Positions 1 through 8,691 of a stretch of DNA of 64,000 nucleotides are shown here, one piece after another. The notes beneath the pieces were generated by a model. It was not told the DNA's origin. It searched no databases and was given only the letters and a program-made list of their open reading frames with translations. Both the position numbers and the translations under genes were made by a program. Numbering within the stretch: position 1 is the stretch's first letter; every line of letters begins with the position of its first letter. This DNA comes from Gallionella sp. (GTDB lineage: Bacteria; Pseudomonadota; Gammaproteobacteria; Burkholderiales; Gallionellaceae): contig JAQTZW010000012.1 of the NCBI GenBank assembly GCA_028687575.1, forward strand, positions 1 through 64,000, written 5' to 3'.

Positions 1-168
1 ACGGTTTTTTAACCAAAGGCGATTCCAGATAGGATTTGAAATCGTCGGAATGCAAAAACGTGCTGAAAGCCACGTCAATAAAGGGCTACAGCGAAATGAA
101 CTTAAAATCTACCGGACAGTAGTGATAAATTCTATGTATAAATTTGATAGAAATTATGGGGGGTAGAA

Positions 169-912
169 ATGAGCAATTCAAACTCAAGGTTCATACGCCA
201 GCTAATTACCTTTATCACTTTTGCTTGTACTTTTCTGGCAACATCTGCATCAAACGCAGCCCTGATACATCAATATACTTTTCTGAGCGGAACGGCAATT
301 GATTCGGTTGGCGGTGCGAATGGTACGTTGTTTGGCGGTGCTTCCATTGTTGGCGGCGAATTGCTACTAAATGGTACCGGATACGTCGAGACACTTGGCA
401 ATCACATCATTCCGACCGCTGGCGATTTCACATTAAGCATGGATGTCAAACAGACCGCTTTTGGCTCTGCTTACGTGGAGCTGATTTCACAAGGTTCTAG
501 TGGAAGTGGTTTTTACTTGGGGTATTCACCCGCCAAAACCATGCGGGTTACTGACGCATACCTCAACACCGCTATTCCATTTCCCACTGATGGCCTGTAT
601 CACAACTACACGTTATCCGTTTCTGGAAATATCACGAGCTTGTATATTGATCATGTTCTGCAAGGGACTTTTTTGAATATTGCACGTGGCATTGGAGGGA
701 CCAATACCAGATTCGGGGAACAATTTAATGTAAATGGTTTGGTACAAGAATATTTCACTGGCAGCATGAAAAATATTCTTGTCTATGACACCAACTTGGC
801 AGGCGTTGCAGTTCCCACACCTTCAAGCTACGCCTTGGTGCTCGCCGGCCTGGGATTTATGGGTATTACCAGAAATAGTCGTAGTCGCAAGACTATCTCT
901 AAAAGCCGGTGA
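169..912 (+). CDS. PEP-CTERM-type exported protein with LamG-like beta-sandwich
   Basis: The 247-residue product begins with a signal peptide (hydrophobic core about residues 12-28, likely cut near ASNA). The body alternates short beta strands (DFTLSMDVKQ, YHNYTLSVSGN, SLYIDHVLQG) in the style of LamG/concanavalin-like jelly rolls. The C terminus has the three parts of a PEP-CTERM sorting tail: a proline motif, a hydrophobic helix (SYALVLAGLGFMGI) and a basic end (RNSRSRK). The motif reads PTP instead of the usual PEP. Such proteins are normally processed by an exosortase and go to the surface or the exopolysaccharide matrix; no exosortase lies in this window. A G-run at 158-163 serves as ribosome binding site. 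The ligand is unknown. Confidence 0.8.
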   Translation: MSNSNSRFIRQLITFITFACTFLATSASNAALIHQYTFLSGTAIDSVGGANGTLFGGASIVGGELLLNGTGYVETLGNHIIPTAGDFTLSMDVKQTAFGSAYVELISQGSSGSGFYLGYSPAKTMRVTDAYLNTAIPFPTDGLYHNYTLSVSGNITSLYIDHVLQGTFLNIARGIGGTNTRFGEQFNVNGLVQEYFTGSMKNILVYDTNLAGVAVPTPSSYALVLAGLGFMGITRNSRSRKTISKSR

Positions 913-1049
913 CCGGTCTAACTTCACAGCATAACGTCATGCCCCGCCAAATTGGGTTATGGCGGGTGGTGCCCACCCCACCACTCTGGCTATGGCACCG
1001 TAAGATGGAACCGGCACAATTCGCGTAATCTGCTGTATAAAGGGGCATC

Positions 1050-1283
1050 ATGACCAACAGAATAATCTTGGCAGCATCGGACGTGCAGGTGGGTGACCAC
1101 ATCTATAACGGCATCGGCCACAACGCACACCCTACCAATGCATGGGAAACCATCACCGAGATACGTCTGGAGGATGGGCTGATTCTAATCATCGGCGGCG
1201 ATAAAAGAGGGCAGCACGGCGAATTCTGGTTCGAACCCGAAGAGCAAGTCGTAGTCATGCGTTATCCCAAAGCGGCTGTATAA
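1050..1283 (+). CDS. Small hypothetical protein (77 aa)
   Basis: A good ribosome binding site (AAGGGG at about 1040-1045) precedes the ATG, and the 77-residue product is acidic and soluble, with no signal peptide or membrane helix. The pattern VQVGDHIYNGIGHNAHPTN followed by short strands (WETITEIRLEDGLILIIGG) suggests a small all-beta fold, similar in style to short beta-barrel domains, but I do not recognise the family. It stands alone between a PEP-CTERM gene and an oppositely oriented kinase gene. It is probably expressed, judging from the ribosome binding site and normal composition; its function is unknown. Confidence 0.55.
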   Translation: MTNRIILAASDVQVGDHIYNGIGHNAHPTNAWETITEIRLEDGLILIIGGDKRGQHGEFWFEPEEQVVVMRYPKAAV

Positions 1284-1339
1284 AATCCCACAAGGCAAAT
1301 TGGTACCCTAATGGCTAACAATCGCTTCAAGCACCGCAG

Positions 1340-2662
1340 TTACCCCTGCACTCCTTCCAGCCTCTCCCGCACCTCCACAAACAGCGGCCTTGCGCCGACA
1401 TCGGCCTGAGCGCAGCGGCGCTGCAACTCCCATAGCGTTTCGCGCGTTTCCACCGCTTGAGGCATAGGCTCACAGCGTTCCAGCAATTCTTCCAGCAGAC
1501 AGGAGAAGGCGCGCACTTCGATGCGCTGGAGCGCGTCGGCGTGGCGTTCGTCCGAGATGAAGGAGGCCGCACCGAAGTCGCCCAGCAGACAATTGCCTTG
1601 TCCGTTCCACAACAGATTATGGGCATACAGGTCGCCGTGCTGGATGCCCCGGTCATGCAGGTACTCCGCCGCGCGGGCGATGCCGGTCGCCATCTGGATG
1701 GCGACCTCCAGCATGAAACGCGTGTCCGGCGGATAGACGTCGCGGGTGCAGGAAGCCAGACTGGGTGGGCCGGCCAGCGTCCTGAAGCTCGCATCCACCA
1801 GCGGCATCACCAGCCCGGCGCGTCCTTCGGGATGGCCGCCGATCTTGCCGGCGGCGGCGATCAGGTTGGGGTGCGTCCCGGCAGCCAGACTGGCGGCCTT
1901 TTCGCTCTTCGGCCAGCCGTCGCTGGTGACCGCCCCCTTGAACAGCTTGACCGCGACCGATGCCGAACCACCCGGCGCATGATGCCAGTCGGCTTTATGG
2001 ATCACGCCCGACGCGCCTTCGCCCAGCACATGCTGCACGTCCAGCCCGTGCCAGGCGATGTGCGGTATCGCCTGCCGCGCCAACGCGTCGGCTTCGCGCA
2101 CCGCCGAAAACGGGTTGCCGGCGAACGCCAGCCAGGCCAGCTTCGACAGGTCGAACAGCCATTCCGGCAACGCGGCCAGTTGATTGGCCGAGATGCGCAG
2201 CAATTCCAGATTGCGGCACGCCGCCAGACTTTCCGGCAGTTGCCGCAGCCGGTTGCCCGCCAGCATCAGCTTTTGCAGGTGGATGCAGCGCCCCAGTTCG
2301 TCGGGCAAGCTTTCCAGCCGGTTGTCGGTCAAGATCAGCCAGCGCAATTTCGGCGGCAAACTGGCGGCGGGCAGGCAACTGATGCGGTTGGCCTTGAAGC
2401 CCACCATTTCCAGATTCTCGCAGCGCCCCAGCACCTCGGGCATGACGGTGAACGGATTGTCGGAACAGAAAATCACCTTGAGTTTATGGAGCCGGGGCAG
2501 TTCGTCTGGCAACGAGGTCAGCGCGTTGCCAGACAGGTTGAGCACCTCCAACGTGTCGGCGAGATCAAAAATCTCAGCGGGGAAAGTCGTCAGCCCGCAC
2601 GACAGGTCGAGCCGTGTGACGCCGTGCAGCTTGCCGCTCCGCAACCGGGAAAGCGTGTCCAT
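1340..2662 (-). CDS. Leucine-rich-repeat protein kinase
   Basis: Residues 15-185 hold about seven leucine-rich repeats of roughly 23 residues (LxxLxLxxNxLxxLPxxL type, e.g. LEVLNLSGNALTSLPDEL). Residues 208-440 form a Hanks-type kinase domain. It has a glycine loop GEGASGV (214-220), the lysine strand VAVKLF (K239), a catalytic loop HGDLYAHN (342-349, D344 and N349) and GDFG (361-364). HGD replaces the common HRD, as in several bacterial kinases. The key catalytic residues are present, so activity is likely. There is no membrane helix, so the protein is cytosolic. The gene starts 5 bp after the stop of the upstream amidotransferase gene and is surely co-transcribed with it. The substrate is unknown. 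Confidence 0.85.
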   Translation of the reverse strand: MDTLSRLRSGKLHGVTRLDLSCGLTTFPAEIFDLADTLEVLNLSGNALTSLPDELPRLHKLKVIFCSDNPFTVMPEVLGRCENLEMVGFKANRISCLPAASLPPKLRWLILTDNRLESLPDELGRCIHLQKLMLAGNRLRQLPESLAACRNLELLRISANQLAALPEWLFDLSKLAWLAFAGNPFSAVREADALARQAIPHIAWHGLDVQHVLGEGASGVIHKADWHHAPGGSASVAVKLFKGAVTSDGWPKSEKAASLAAGTHPNLIAAAGKIGGHPEGRAGLVMPLVDASFRTLAGPPSLASCTRDVYPPDTRFMLEVAIQMATGIARAAEYLHDRGIQHGDLYAHNLLWNGQGNCLLGDFGAASFISDERHADALQRIEVRAFSCLLEELLERCEPMPQAVETRETLWELQRRCAQADVGARPLFVEVRERLEGVQG

Positions 2663-2667
2663 CGCGT

Positions 2668-3378
2668 TCAGCGGGGTTTCAGGCCGGCGATCCAGCGTGT
2701 GTAGAGCTGTTCTGCGACCCGGTGGAGTTGCGGAAGTTTAGCTGCCGCCTGCTGCTGCATGTCGGCTGCCTGCTGCACCGCCGGGCTGGCGAGGTTGGCG
2801 GCAATCTCGTCAGCGCCGATCTCGCACCATTCGGCGACCATCGCGTCTGTCATTTCGACGTGACATTGCAGCGCCAGGTGCTTGCCGACGGCGTATGCCT
2901 GATGCGCGCAGTGCGCGCTGGACAGCAGCAACACGGCGTGCGGCGGCAGACTGAAGGTTTCGCCGTGCCAGTGGAAAGCATCAAAACCGCACAGTTCACC
3001 GAATGCGGCGCGGCCAGCGGCATGGTCGACTACCGTCACCGCACCCCAGCCGATCTCCTTGACCGGGTTACGCGTCACCGCGCCGCCCAGCGCCTTGCTG
3101 ATGAGTTGTCCGCCCAGGCAATGGCCCAGCACCGGGGTGTCGTCGGCCACCGCCTCGCGGATCAGCGACAGCACGGGGGCGATCCACGGCAAATCGTCGT
3201 TGACGCTCATCGGCCCGCCCATGAATACCAGCCCGGCAAACACGTCGGCGAATACCGGCACGGTGTCGCCCGCGTCTATCGCGATCAGTTTCCAAGGAAT
3301 GGCGTGCGCATCCAAAAATTCGGCCAGATAACCGGGACCTTCAGCAGCTGCGAAACGGAAGATGGCGATGGGTTTCAT
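2668..3378 (-). CDS. Class I glutamine amidotransferase (GMP synthase-like, stand-alone)
   Basis: The 236-residue protein has the class I glutamine amidotransferase triad: nucleophile elbow GHCLGG with C87, and the downstream pair H173 and E175 (CHVEMT). The FMGGPMSVND stretch at about 52-61 is the oxyanion segment seen in GuaA-like stand-alone amidotransferases. No synthetase domain follows, so the partner or target of the released ammonia is unknown; related proteins are often annotated as GMP synthase-like or gamma-glutamyl peptidases. It is the first gene of a two-gene operon with the LRR kinase. Its upstream region is filled by a repeat element (3391-3590), so its promoter must lie in or beyond that repeat. 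Confidence 0.8.
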   Translation of the reverse strand: MKPIAIFRFAAAEGPGYLAEFLDAHAIPWKLIAIDAGDTVPVFADVFAGLVFMGGPMSVNDDLPWIAPVLSLIREAVADDTPVLGHCLGGQLISKALGGAVTRNPVKEIGWGAVTVVDHAAGRAAFGELCGFDAFHWHGETFSLPPHAVLLLSSAHCAHQAYAVGKHLALQCHVEMTDAMVAEWCEIGADEIAANLASPAVQQAADMQQQAAAKLPQLHRVAEQLYTRWIAGLKPR

Positions 3379-3390
3379 GATCTAGAGGCG

Positions 3391-3590
3391 TTAAAGGTGA
3401 AATGTGAAAGGTGAAACGTAGAAGCGGCAAGGTGAAACGTGAAAGGTGAAAGGTAGAAGCGGAAAGGTGAAACGTGAAGGGCGAGAGGCGAAACGTAGGG
3501 GCAGCAAGGTGAAACGCGGCACACCCCCTCCCGGCGGGGAGGGTGGCGCGTAGCGCCGGGTGGGCATCACCTTTCACATTTCACCTTTCA
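3391..3590. repeat. GGTGAAA-type repeat element with 24-bp inverted ends
   Basis: The segment 3391-3414 and the reverse complement of 3567-3590 agree at 23 of 24 positions; both contain AAAGGTGAAATGTGAAAG. Between them, the motif AGGTGAAACGTGAA recurs with its GGTGA core at 3396, 3431, 3466 and 3508, giving a 35-bp, 35-bp and then 42-bp period. Two GC-rich hairpins lie near the right end. The right arm runs through the folE2 stop codon. Related motifs occur at the queA 3' end (33876-33905) and upstream of rppH (47123-47140), so this looks like a dispersed repeat family. Confidence 0.75.
3526..3557 (-). terminator. Tandem GC hairpins downstream of folE2
   Basis: CCCTCCC (3526-3532) pairs with GGGAGGG (3537-3543) around a four-base loop, and GGCGC (3545-3549) pairs with GCGCC (3553-3557) around three bases. 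They lie 17 to 48 bp beyond the folE2 stop inside the repeat element. There is no clear T-run, so termination is possible but not proven; they may simply be part of the repeat. Confidence 0.4.
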
Positions 3591-4386
3591 CGGTTTTGTC
3601 CCGCTCTATCAGCGCATAAGCCGAATGATTGTGGATGGACTCGAAGTTCTCGGATTCGACGATGTAGGCATCCACCCGCTCGTCGGCGTTCAGCACGGCG
3701 GCCACGTCGCGCACCATGTCCTCGACGAATTTGGGGTTGTCGTAGGCGCGTTCGGTGACGTATTTCTCGTCGGGGCGCTTCAACAGGCCGTACAGTTCGC
3801 AGGATGCCTGCTTTTCGGCGATCTCCACCACTTCCTCGATCCACACGAAGCTATTGGTGCGCAGGGTGATGGTGACGTGGGAACGCTGGTTGTGCGCGCC
3901 ACGCTCGGAGATCTTCTTGGAGCACGGGCACAGGCTGGTGACCGGAACCAGCACCTTCATGGTGACTTCGGCCTTGCCGGCCTTGATCTCGCCGATCAGC
4001 GTCACGTCGTAATCGAGCAGACTCTGCACACCGGACACCGGCGCGGTCTTGTTGACGAAATACGGGAAGCTCATCTCGATGTGACCGGATTCGGCTTCCA
4101 GTCGCTCAACCATGTCGCGCAGGATAGCCTCGAACGAGGCCACGGAGATCTCGCGCTCGTGCCCGTTGAGGATCTCGACGAAGCGCGACATGTGCGTGCC
4201 CTTAAAATTATGCGGCAGGTGCACGTACATATTGAAGGTAGCGATGGTGTGCTGCACGCCCACGCTCTTGTCCTTGACCATCACCGGATGGCGGATGCCC
4301 TTGATGCCGACGCGATTGATGGCGATCTTGCGCAGATCGGCCAGGTTCTGCACATCGGCGATGGCAGCAGACTGAGGTGTATTCAT
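3574..4386 (-). CDS. folE2: GTP cyclohydrolase FolE2 (type IB)
   Basis: This enzyme converts GTP to 7,8-dihydroneopterin triphosphate, the entry point for folate and for queuosine synthesis. The 270-residue sequence carries the FolE2 signature [10 protein letters not shown] with the metal-binding cysteine, followed by GAHNQRS, and the N-terminal [11 protein letters not shown] segment. FolE2 replaces zinc-dependent FolE in many bacteria and can use other metals. The last six residues (TVKGEM) and the stop codon are encoded by the right arm of the repeat element 3391-3590, which suggests that the original 3' end was overwritten. queA and tgt, the queuosine genes, lie 30 kb away in the same window. 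Confidence 0.95.
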   Translation of the reverse strand: MNTPQSAAIADVQNLADLRKIAINRVGIKGIRHPVMVKDKSVGVQHTIATFNMYVHLPHNFKGTHMSRFVEILNGHEREISVASFEAILRDMVERLEAESGHIEMSFPYFVNKTAPVSGVQSLLDYDVTLIGEIKAGKAEVTMKVLVPVTSLCPCSKKISERGAHNQRSHVTITLRTNSFVWIEEVVEIAEKQASCELYGLLKRPDEKYVTERAYDNPKFVEDMVRDVAAVLNADERVDAYIVESENFESIHNHSAYALIERDKTVKGEM

Positions 4387-4444
4387 AACAAAATTTCCAT
4401 GCTTGTTGTCTTGGATGTCCGAATTATAACAAATCCCGACATAA

Positions 4445-6289
4445 TCACTCGGTCATTCTTGCGGTAATGCTGACAGCAATACCTGCGGCATCCAGTCCGC
4501 AATCGGCCAGCATCTGTGCCGGATCTCCCTGTTCGATGAAGCTGTCTGGCAAACCCAGTTGCAGCAAAGGCACGGCCAACCCCAGTTGCGCCAGACATTC
4601 CGCGACCGCGCTGCCCGCCCCGCCCATCACGACATTCTCTTCTACCGTCACCAGCAACTGGTGGCTGCCAGCCAGTTGCTGCACCAACTCGACATCCAGC
4701 GGCTTGACGAAACGCATGTTCGCCACCGTGGCATCCAATTTTTCAGCCGCCTGCAACGCCGGGGTGAGCATGGAACCGAAAGCCAGTATCGCCACGCGCT
4801 TTCCCTGGCGGCGCAGTTCACCGCGCCCGACCGGCAGCGCCTGCATCTCGGCCTCGATTGTCACGCCGGGCCCCTTGCCGCGCGGGTAACGCACCGCGCT
4901 CGGCGTATCGAGCGTCAAAGCGGTATAGAGCATCTGCCGGCATTCATTCTCGTCAGCGGGTGCCATCACTGTCATGTTCGGAATGCAGCGCAGGAACGAC
5001 AGATCGAAGCTGCCGGCATGGGTCGCGCCGTCCGCGCCGACCAGCCCGCCACGGTCTATCGCCAGCACCACCGGCAGATTCTGGATGGCGATGTCGTGAA
5101 TCTGCTGGTCGTAGGCGCGCTGCAAAAAGGTCGAATAGATCGCCACCACCGGCTTGTAGCCGTCGCAGGCAAGCCCGGCGGCAAAGGTCAGCGCGTGTTG
5201 TTCGGCAATGCCCACATCAAAATAGCGCGTGGGATATTTTCCGGCAAACTCCTGCATGCCTGAGCCTTCACACATCGCCGGCGTGACCCCGACCACGCGC
5301 TGGTCGCGCGCTGCAATGTCGCACAGCCACTGACCGAACACCTGGGTATAGGTCGGTTTGTCATCCTGTTTCGGTACGATGCCGCTGTCGCGATCGAACT
5401 TGCTGACCCCGTGATAGAGCAGGCAGTCCTCTTCGGCCTTGTCGTAACCCCTACCCTTTTGCGTGACCACATGCAGGAATTGCGGGCCTTCCAGTTCGCG
5501 GATATTGCTCAATGTGTCGAGCAGCGCGTCCAGATCGTGACCATCTATCGGGCCGATGTAATTGAAGCCGAATTCCTCGAACAGCGTGCTGGGCGTAACC
5601 ATGCCCTTGACGTGCTCCTCGGCACGCTTGGCAAATTCCAGCACCGGCGGCACCCCCTTGAGTACGCGTTCGCTGCCACGCCGCATCGCCGCGTAGAACT
5701 GGCCGGACATCAATTTGGCCAGATAGTTGTTCAGCGCGCCGACCGGGCGCGAGATGGACATGTCGTTGTCGTTCAGTATCACCAGCAGGTTGGCGTTCAT
5801 CGCGCCGGCATTGTTGAGCGCCTCGAACGCCATGCCGCCAGTCATCGCGCCATCTCCGATGATCGCCACCGAGCGCCGCGAGCTGCCTGACAACTGCGCT
5901 GCCACCGCCATGCCTAGCGCCGCCGAAATCGAAGTACTGGAGTGTCCGGTGCCGAAGGTGTCATAAGGGCTTTCCTCGCGCTTGGGGAAACCGGCGATGC
6001 CGCCCGCCATGCGCAGCTGGCTCATCGCCGCGCGCCGCCCGGTGAGGATCTTGTGCACATAGGTCTGGTGACCAACATCCCACACCAGCCGGTCTTCCGG
6101 CGTGTCGTAGATAGTGTGCAGGGCAAGGGTCAGCTCGACCGTGCCGAGATTGGAAGAAAGATGCCCGCCGGTCTTGCTGACCGATTCGACCAAAAATTCG
6201 CGCAATTGCTGCGCCAATAGCGGCAACTGCTCACGGGTTAGCTTGCGCAGGTCTGCGGGTGTGTTGATAGTGTCTAGTAAGGAATACAT
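4445..6289 (-). CDS. dxs: 1-deoxy-D-xylulose-5-phosphate synthase
   Basis: This thiamine diphosphate enzyme condenses pyruvate and glyceraldehyde 3-phosphate in the first step of the MEP isoprenoid pathway. The 614-residue length is typical. Visible hallmarks are the N-terminal [16 protein letters not shown], the ThDP/Mg motif [18 protein letters not shown] with a downstream NDNDMSIS, the catalytic region [15 protein letters not shown] and the [14 protein letters not shown] segment. Its ATG overlaps the stop codon of ispA by one base, so it is translationally coupled within xseB-ispA-dxs. folE2 lies 58 bp downstream on the same strand. Confidence 0.97.
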   Translation of the reverse strand: MYSLLDTINTPADLRKLTREQLPLLAQQLREFLVESVSKTGGHLSSNLGTVELTLALHTIYDTPEDRLVWDVGHQTYVHKILTGRRAAMSQLRMAGGIAGFPKREESPYDTFGTGHSSTSISAALGMAVAAQLSGSSRRSVAIIGDGAMTGGMAFEALNNAGAMNANLLVILNDNDMSISRPVGALNNYLAKLMSGQFYAAMRRGSERVLKGVPPVLEFAKRAEEHVKGMVTPSTLFEEFGFNYIGPIDGHDLDALLDTLSNIRELEGPQFLHVVTQKGRGYDKAEEDCLLYHGVSKFDRDSGIVPKQDDKPTYTQVFGQWLCDIAARDQRVVGVTPAMCEGSGMQEFAGKYPTRYFDVGIAEQHALTFAAGLACDGYKPVVAIYSTFLQRAYDQQIHDIAIQNLPVVLAIDRGGLVGADGATHAGSFDLSFLRCIPNMTVMAPADENECRQMLYTALTLDTPSAVRYPRGKGPGVTIEAEMQALPVGRGELRRQGKRVAILAFGSMLTPALQAAEKLDATVANMRFVKPLDVELVQQLAGSHQLLVTVEENVVMGGAGSAVAECLAQLGLAVPLLQLGLPDSFIEQGDPAQMLADCGLDAAGIAVSITARMTE

Positions 6290-7182
6290 CAGAACTTTCT
6301 TAACACAATAAAATCAGCCAGTTCGCGCAACCGCTGCGCCGCGTCACCGAACTCATCCAGCGCGGACAGTGCCTCGCCGTGCAGTTCGCCAGCCATGTTG
6401 CGCGCCGCCTGTACGCCCAGCAGCGTAACGTAAGTTGGCTTGTCGTTGTCGGCATCCTTGCCGGCAGTCTTGCCCAGTGTGGCGGTGTCAGCCTCGGCAT
6501 CCAGCACATCGTCCACCACCTGAAAGGCCAACCCCACGCACTTGCCGAAATGATCCAGATTGTTCAGTTGCGATGCAGTCACTGTGCCGCAATGCGCGCC
6601 CAGCAAAATCGCCGCACGGATCAGCGCACCCGTCTTGTGGATGTGCATGTTCTCCAACTCAGGCAGACTGAGCGCCCGCCCCACGCTCTCCAGGTCTATC
6701 GCCTGCCCGCCCGCCATGCCGCGCGAACCGGAAGCTTGCGCCAGCAGCTTGACCATCTCCAACTGGTGCCGCGCATCGTCATTCAGGGTGTTTTCCGCAA
6801 GCAACTGGAACGCCAGCGTTTGCAGACTATCCCCCACCAACAGCGCGGTCGGCTCATCGTATTGCACATGACAAGTCGGCTTGCCACGGCGCAACACATC
6901 GTCGTCCATGCAGGGCATGTCGTCGTGCACCAGCGAATAGGCATGAATCAGCTCGACCGCCGCCGCCGCAATATTGACGCGACCGAGTTCGGCACCGACC
7001 AGTTCACCGGCGGCGAACGCCAGCAGCGGGCGCACCCGTTTGCCGCCATCCAGCACCGCATAGCGCATCGCCTGATGCAGGCGCTGTGGCATGACTTCCG
7101 CCTGCGGCAGCAACCCGCGCAACACGTCTTCGAAACGGGATTGATGGGCTGATGACCAGCCTGCGAAATCAACGCTCATCAT
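6289..7182 (-). CDS. ispA: Farnesyl diphosphate synthase (polyprenyl synthase)
   Basis: The enzyme elongates DMAPP with IPP to geranyl and farnesyl diphosphate. The 297-residue protein has both aspartate-rich motifs of trans-prenyltransferases: DDMPCMDDD (first, with the two-residue insertion usual in bacterial FPP synthases) and DDVLD (second), plus the N-terminal GGKRVRP. It overlaps xseB by 4 bp at its start and dxs by 1 bp at its end, the common betaproteobacterial arrangement. Two in-frame ATGs (7182 and 7179) are possible starts. The product feeds quinone, haem A and undecaprenyl synthesis. Confidence 0.95.
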   Translation of the reverse strand: MMSVDFAGWSSAHQSRFEDVLRGLLPQAEVMPQRLHQAMRYAVLDGGKRVRPLLAFAAGELVGAELGRVNIAAAAVELIHAYSLVHDDMPCMDDDVLRRGKPTCHVQYDEPTALLVGDSLQTLAFQLLAENTLNDDARHQLEMVKLLAQASGSRGMAGGQAIDLESVGRALSLPELENMHIHKTGALIRAAILLGAHCGTVTASQLNNLDHFGKCVGLAFQVVDDVLDAEADTATLGKTAGKDADNDKPTYVTLLGVQAARNMAGELHGEALSALDEFGDAAQRLRELADFIVLRKF

Positions 7183-7412
7183 GAATTTTCCCCGACTGCA
7201 AGTTCCTTGAGCATGCCGTCCTCCAACACGCGCACCTGCTGCTGCGCCGCCTCGAGACGTCCTCGACAGAAAGCCAACAACTCGGCGCCGCGCTTGTAGG
7301 CGACCAGCGAATCCTCCAGCGCCAGCTGGCCGGATTCCATATCCGCGACGATTTGCTCAAGCTCGGCCATCGCCGACTCGTAGCCTTGTGGTTTTTGAGA
7401 TTTTCCTGACAT
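7179..7412 (-). CDS. xseB: Exodeoxyribonuclease VII small subunit
   Basis: The 77-residue helical protein matches XseB in length and pattern: SAMAELEQIVADMESGQLALEDSLVAYKRG is the conserved two-helix core (ExxLxxLExIVxxLExGxLxLExSLxxYxxG). Exonuclease VII degrades single-stranded DNA in mismatch repair; the large subunit XseA is not in this window. It is the promoter-proximal gene of the xseB-ispA-dxs operon and stands divergent to the Rieske gene, with 143 bp between their starts. Confidence 0.92.
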   Translation of the reverse strand: MSGKSQKPQGYESAMAELEQIVADMESGQLALEDSLVAYKRGAELLAFCRGRLEAAQQQVRVLEDGMLKELAVGENS

Positions 7413-7422
7413 GACAGTCTCT

Positions 7423-7452
7423 GCTTGGGAAAGTCGCGTATTTTACCCAAGC
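7423..7452. promoter_or_regulatory. 7-bp inverted repeat in the xseB/Rieske divergent region
   Basis: GCTTGGG (7423-7429) and CCCAAGC (7446-7452) form a perfect inverted repeat with a 16-base spacer, 10 bp before the xseB start. It could be an operator controlling the xseB operon, but no regulator is suggested and chance occurrence cannot be excluded. Confidence 0.25.
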
Positions 7453-7555
7453 CCTACTTGATGAGCCAATTTTTGTTGCCCTCCCCCCTGATTTAAGAGA
7501 AAATCGCCCCCTTTCCCGCAACATGCGTATTCACTAATTGAAGGATAACGTGGGT

Positions 7556-8653
7556 ATGTCCGATTTTGAAAACATGCAACACCTCTCCCCGGCCCAAGTC
7601 CAGCCGCCACTGAGCTGGTACTTCGACCCCCAAATGCTGGAGCTGGAACAGCGTTTGCTGTTCGATCAGGGCCCCAATTACGTCGGCCACGAACTGATGG
7701 TGCCCAGCCTCGGCGATTACCAAGTATTGCGCGACGAAGCGCAGATGCTGGTGCGCAACCCGAACGGCGTGGAACTGCTGTCCAACATCTGCCGTCACCG
7801 CCAAGCCACCATGTTGCAGGGTCGCGGCAACGCGCAGCACATCGTCTGCCCGCTGCACCGCTGGACCTACAAGACCGACGGCGAATTGCTGGGCGCACCG
7901 CATTTCCCGCAGAACCCCTGTTTGCACCTCAACAAGTCGCCGCTGCAAAACTGGAACGGCATGCTGTTTTCTGGCAAGCGCGACATCGCCAAAGATCTGG
8001 CCCGCGTCGGCGTGATGAAAGACCTCGATTTTTCCGGCTACATGCTGGATCGCGTACAGGTGGACGAATACGCGTTCAACTGGAAGACCTTCATCGAAGT
8101 CTATCTTGAAGATTATCACGTCGTGCCGTTCCATCCCGGCTTGGGCAACTTCGTCAACTGCGACGACCTGAAGTGGGAATTTGGTGAGCAGTACAGCGTG
8201 CAGACGGTCGGCATCAGCAACAGCCTGAAGAAAGTCGGCAGCGACGTGTACGGCAAGTGGCAGGAACAGGTACTGCGCTACCACGGCGGCGAGCTACCCA
8301 AGTACGGCGCGATCTGGCTGACCTATTACCCCAACATCATGGTCGAGTGGTATCCCGGCACGCTGGTCATCAGCACGCTGGTGCCGCGCGGACCGGAAGC
8401 CTGTACCAACATCGTCGAGTTCTATTATCTGGAAGACATCGCGCTGTTTGAACGCGACTACGTCGAGGCGGAACAGAGGGCCTACAACGAAACCGCCATC
8501 GAGGACGATGTGATCTGCGTACGAATGCATCAAGGGCGCAAGTCGCTGTACCAGCGCGGCATCGAGGAACACGGCCCGTACCAGTCACCCACCGAGGACG
8601 GCATGCTGCATTTCCACGAGTACCTGCGCCGCAACCTTGCTCCGCACCTTTAA
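7556..8653 (+). CDS. Rieske-type aromatic ring-hydroxylating oxygenase, alpha-subunit-like
   Basis: The protein has an N-terminal Rieske [2Fe-2S] domain with CRH (first half) and CPLH (second half), separated by 16 residues, and a catalytic domain with a mononuclear iron site: EDYHVVPFHPG supplies the two histidines and EDDVICVRM a likely aspartate ligand. It therefore resembles oxygenase alpha subunits, but no reductase, ferredoxin or beta subunit is nearby. Such single genes beside xseB are frequent in betaproteobacteria and their substrate is not known. The ATG at 7556 lies 10 bases after AAGGA; GTG at 7550 is an alternative. A transporter gene follows 38 bp later. Confidence 0.82.
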   Translation: MSDFENMQHLSPAQVQPPLSWYFDPQMLELEQRLLFDQGPNYVGHELMVPSLGDYQVLRDEAQMLVRNPNGVELLSNICRHRQATMLQGRGNAQHIVCPLHRWTYKTDGELLGAPHFPQNPCLHLNKSPLQNWNGMLFSGKRDIAKDLARVGVMKDLDFSGYMLDRVQVDEYAFNWKTFIEVYLEDYHVVPFHPGLGNFVNCDDLKWEFGEQYSVQTVGISNSLKKVGSDVYGKWQEQVLRYHGGELPKYGAIWLTYYPNIMVEWYPGTLVISTLVPRGPEACTNIVEFYYLEDIALFERDYVEAEQRAYNETAIEDDVICVRMHQGRKSLYQRGIEEHGPYQSPTEDGMLHFHEYLRRNLAPHL

Positions 8654-8691
8654 CCCAGGGCTTCCGGCTCACACGGAGATGACCGCCTGAC

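Noticed and set aside
1-168. Possible transposon or gene remnant at the left edge
   Set aside because: No reading frame or inverted repeat could be recognised; it is treated as the upstream region of the PEP-CTERM gene.
1457-2704. 415-codon plus-strand frame
   Set aside because: It is antisense to the LRR kinase gene, is rich in Arg and Gln, and shows no domain pattern; the minus-strand frame has clear kinase motifs.
3391-3590. CRISPR-like periodic repeat
   Set aside because: The 35-bp units are not separated by unique spacers; the repeats are contiguous, degenerate and have inverted ends, and there are no cas genes.
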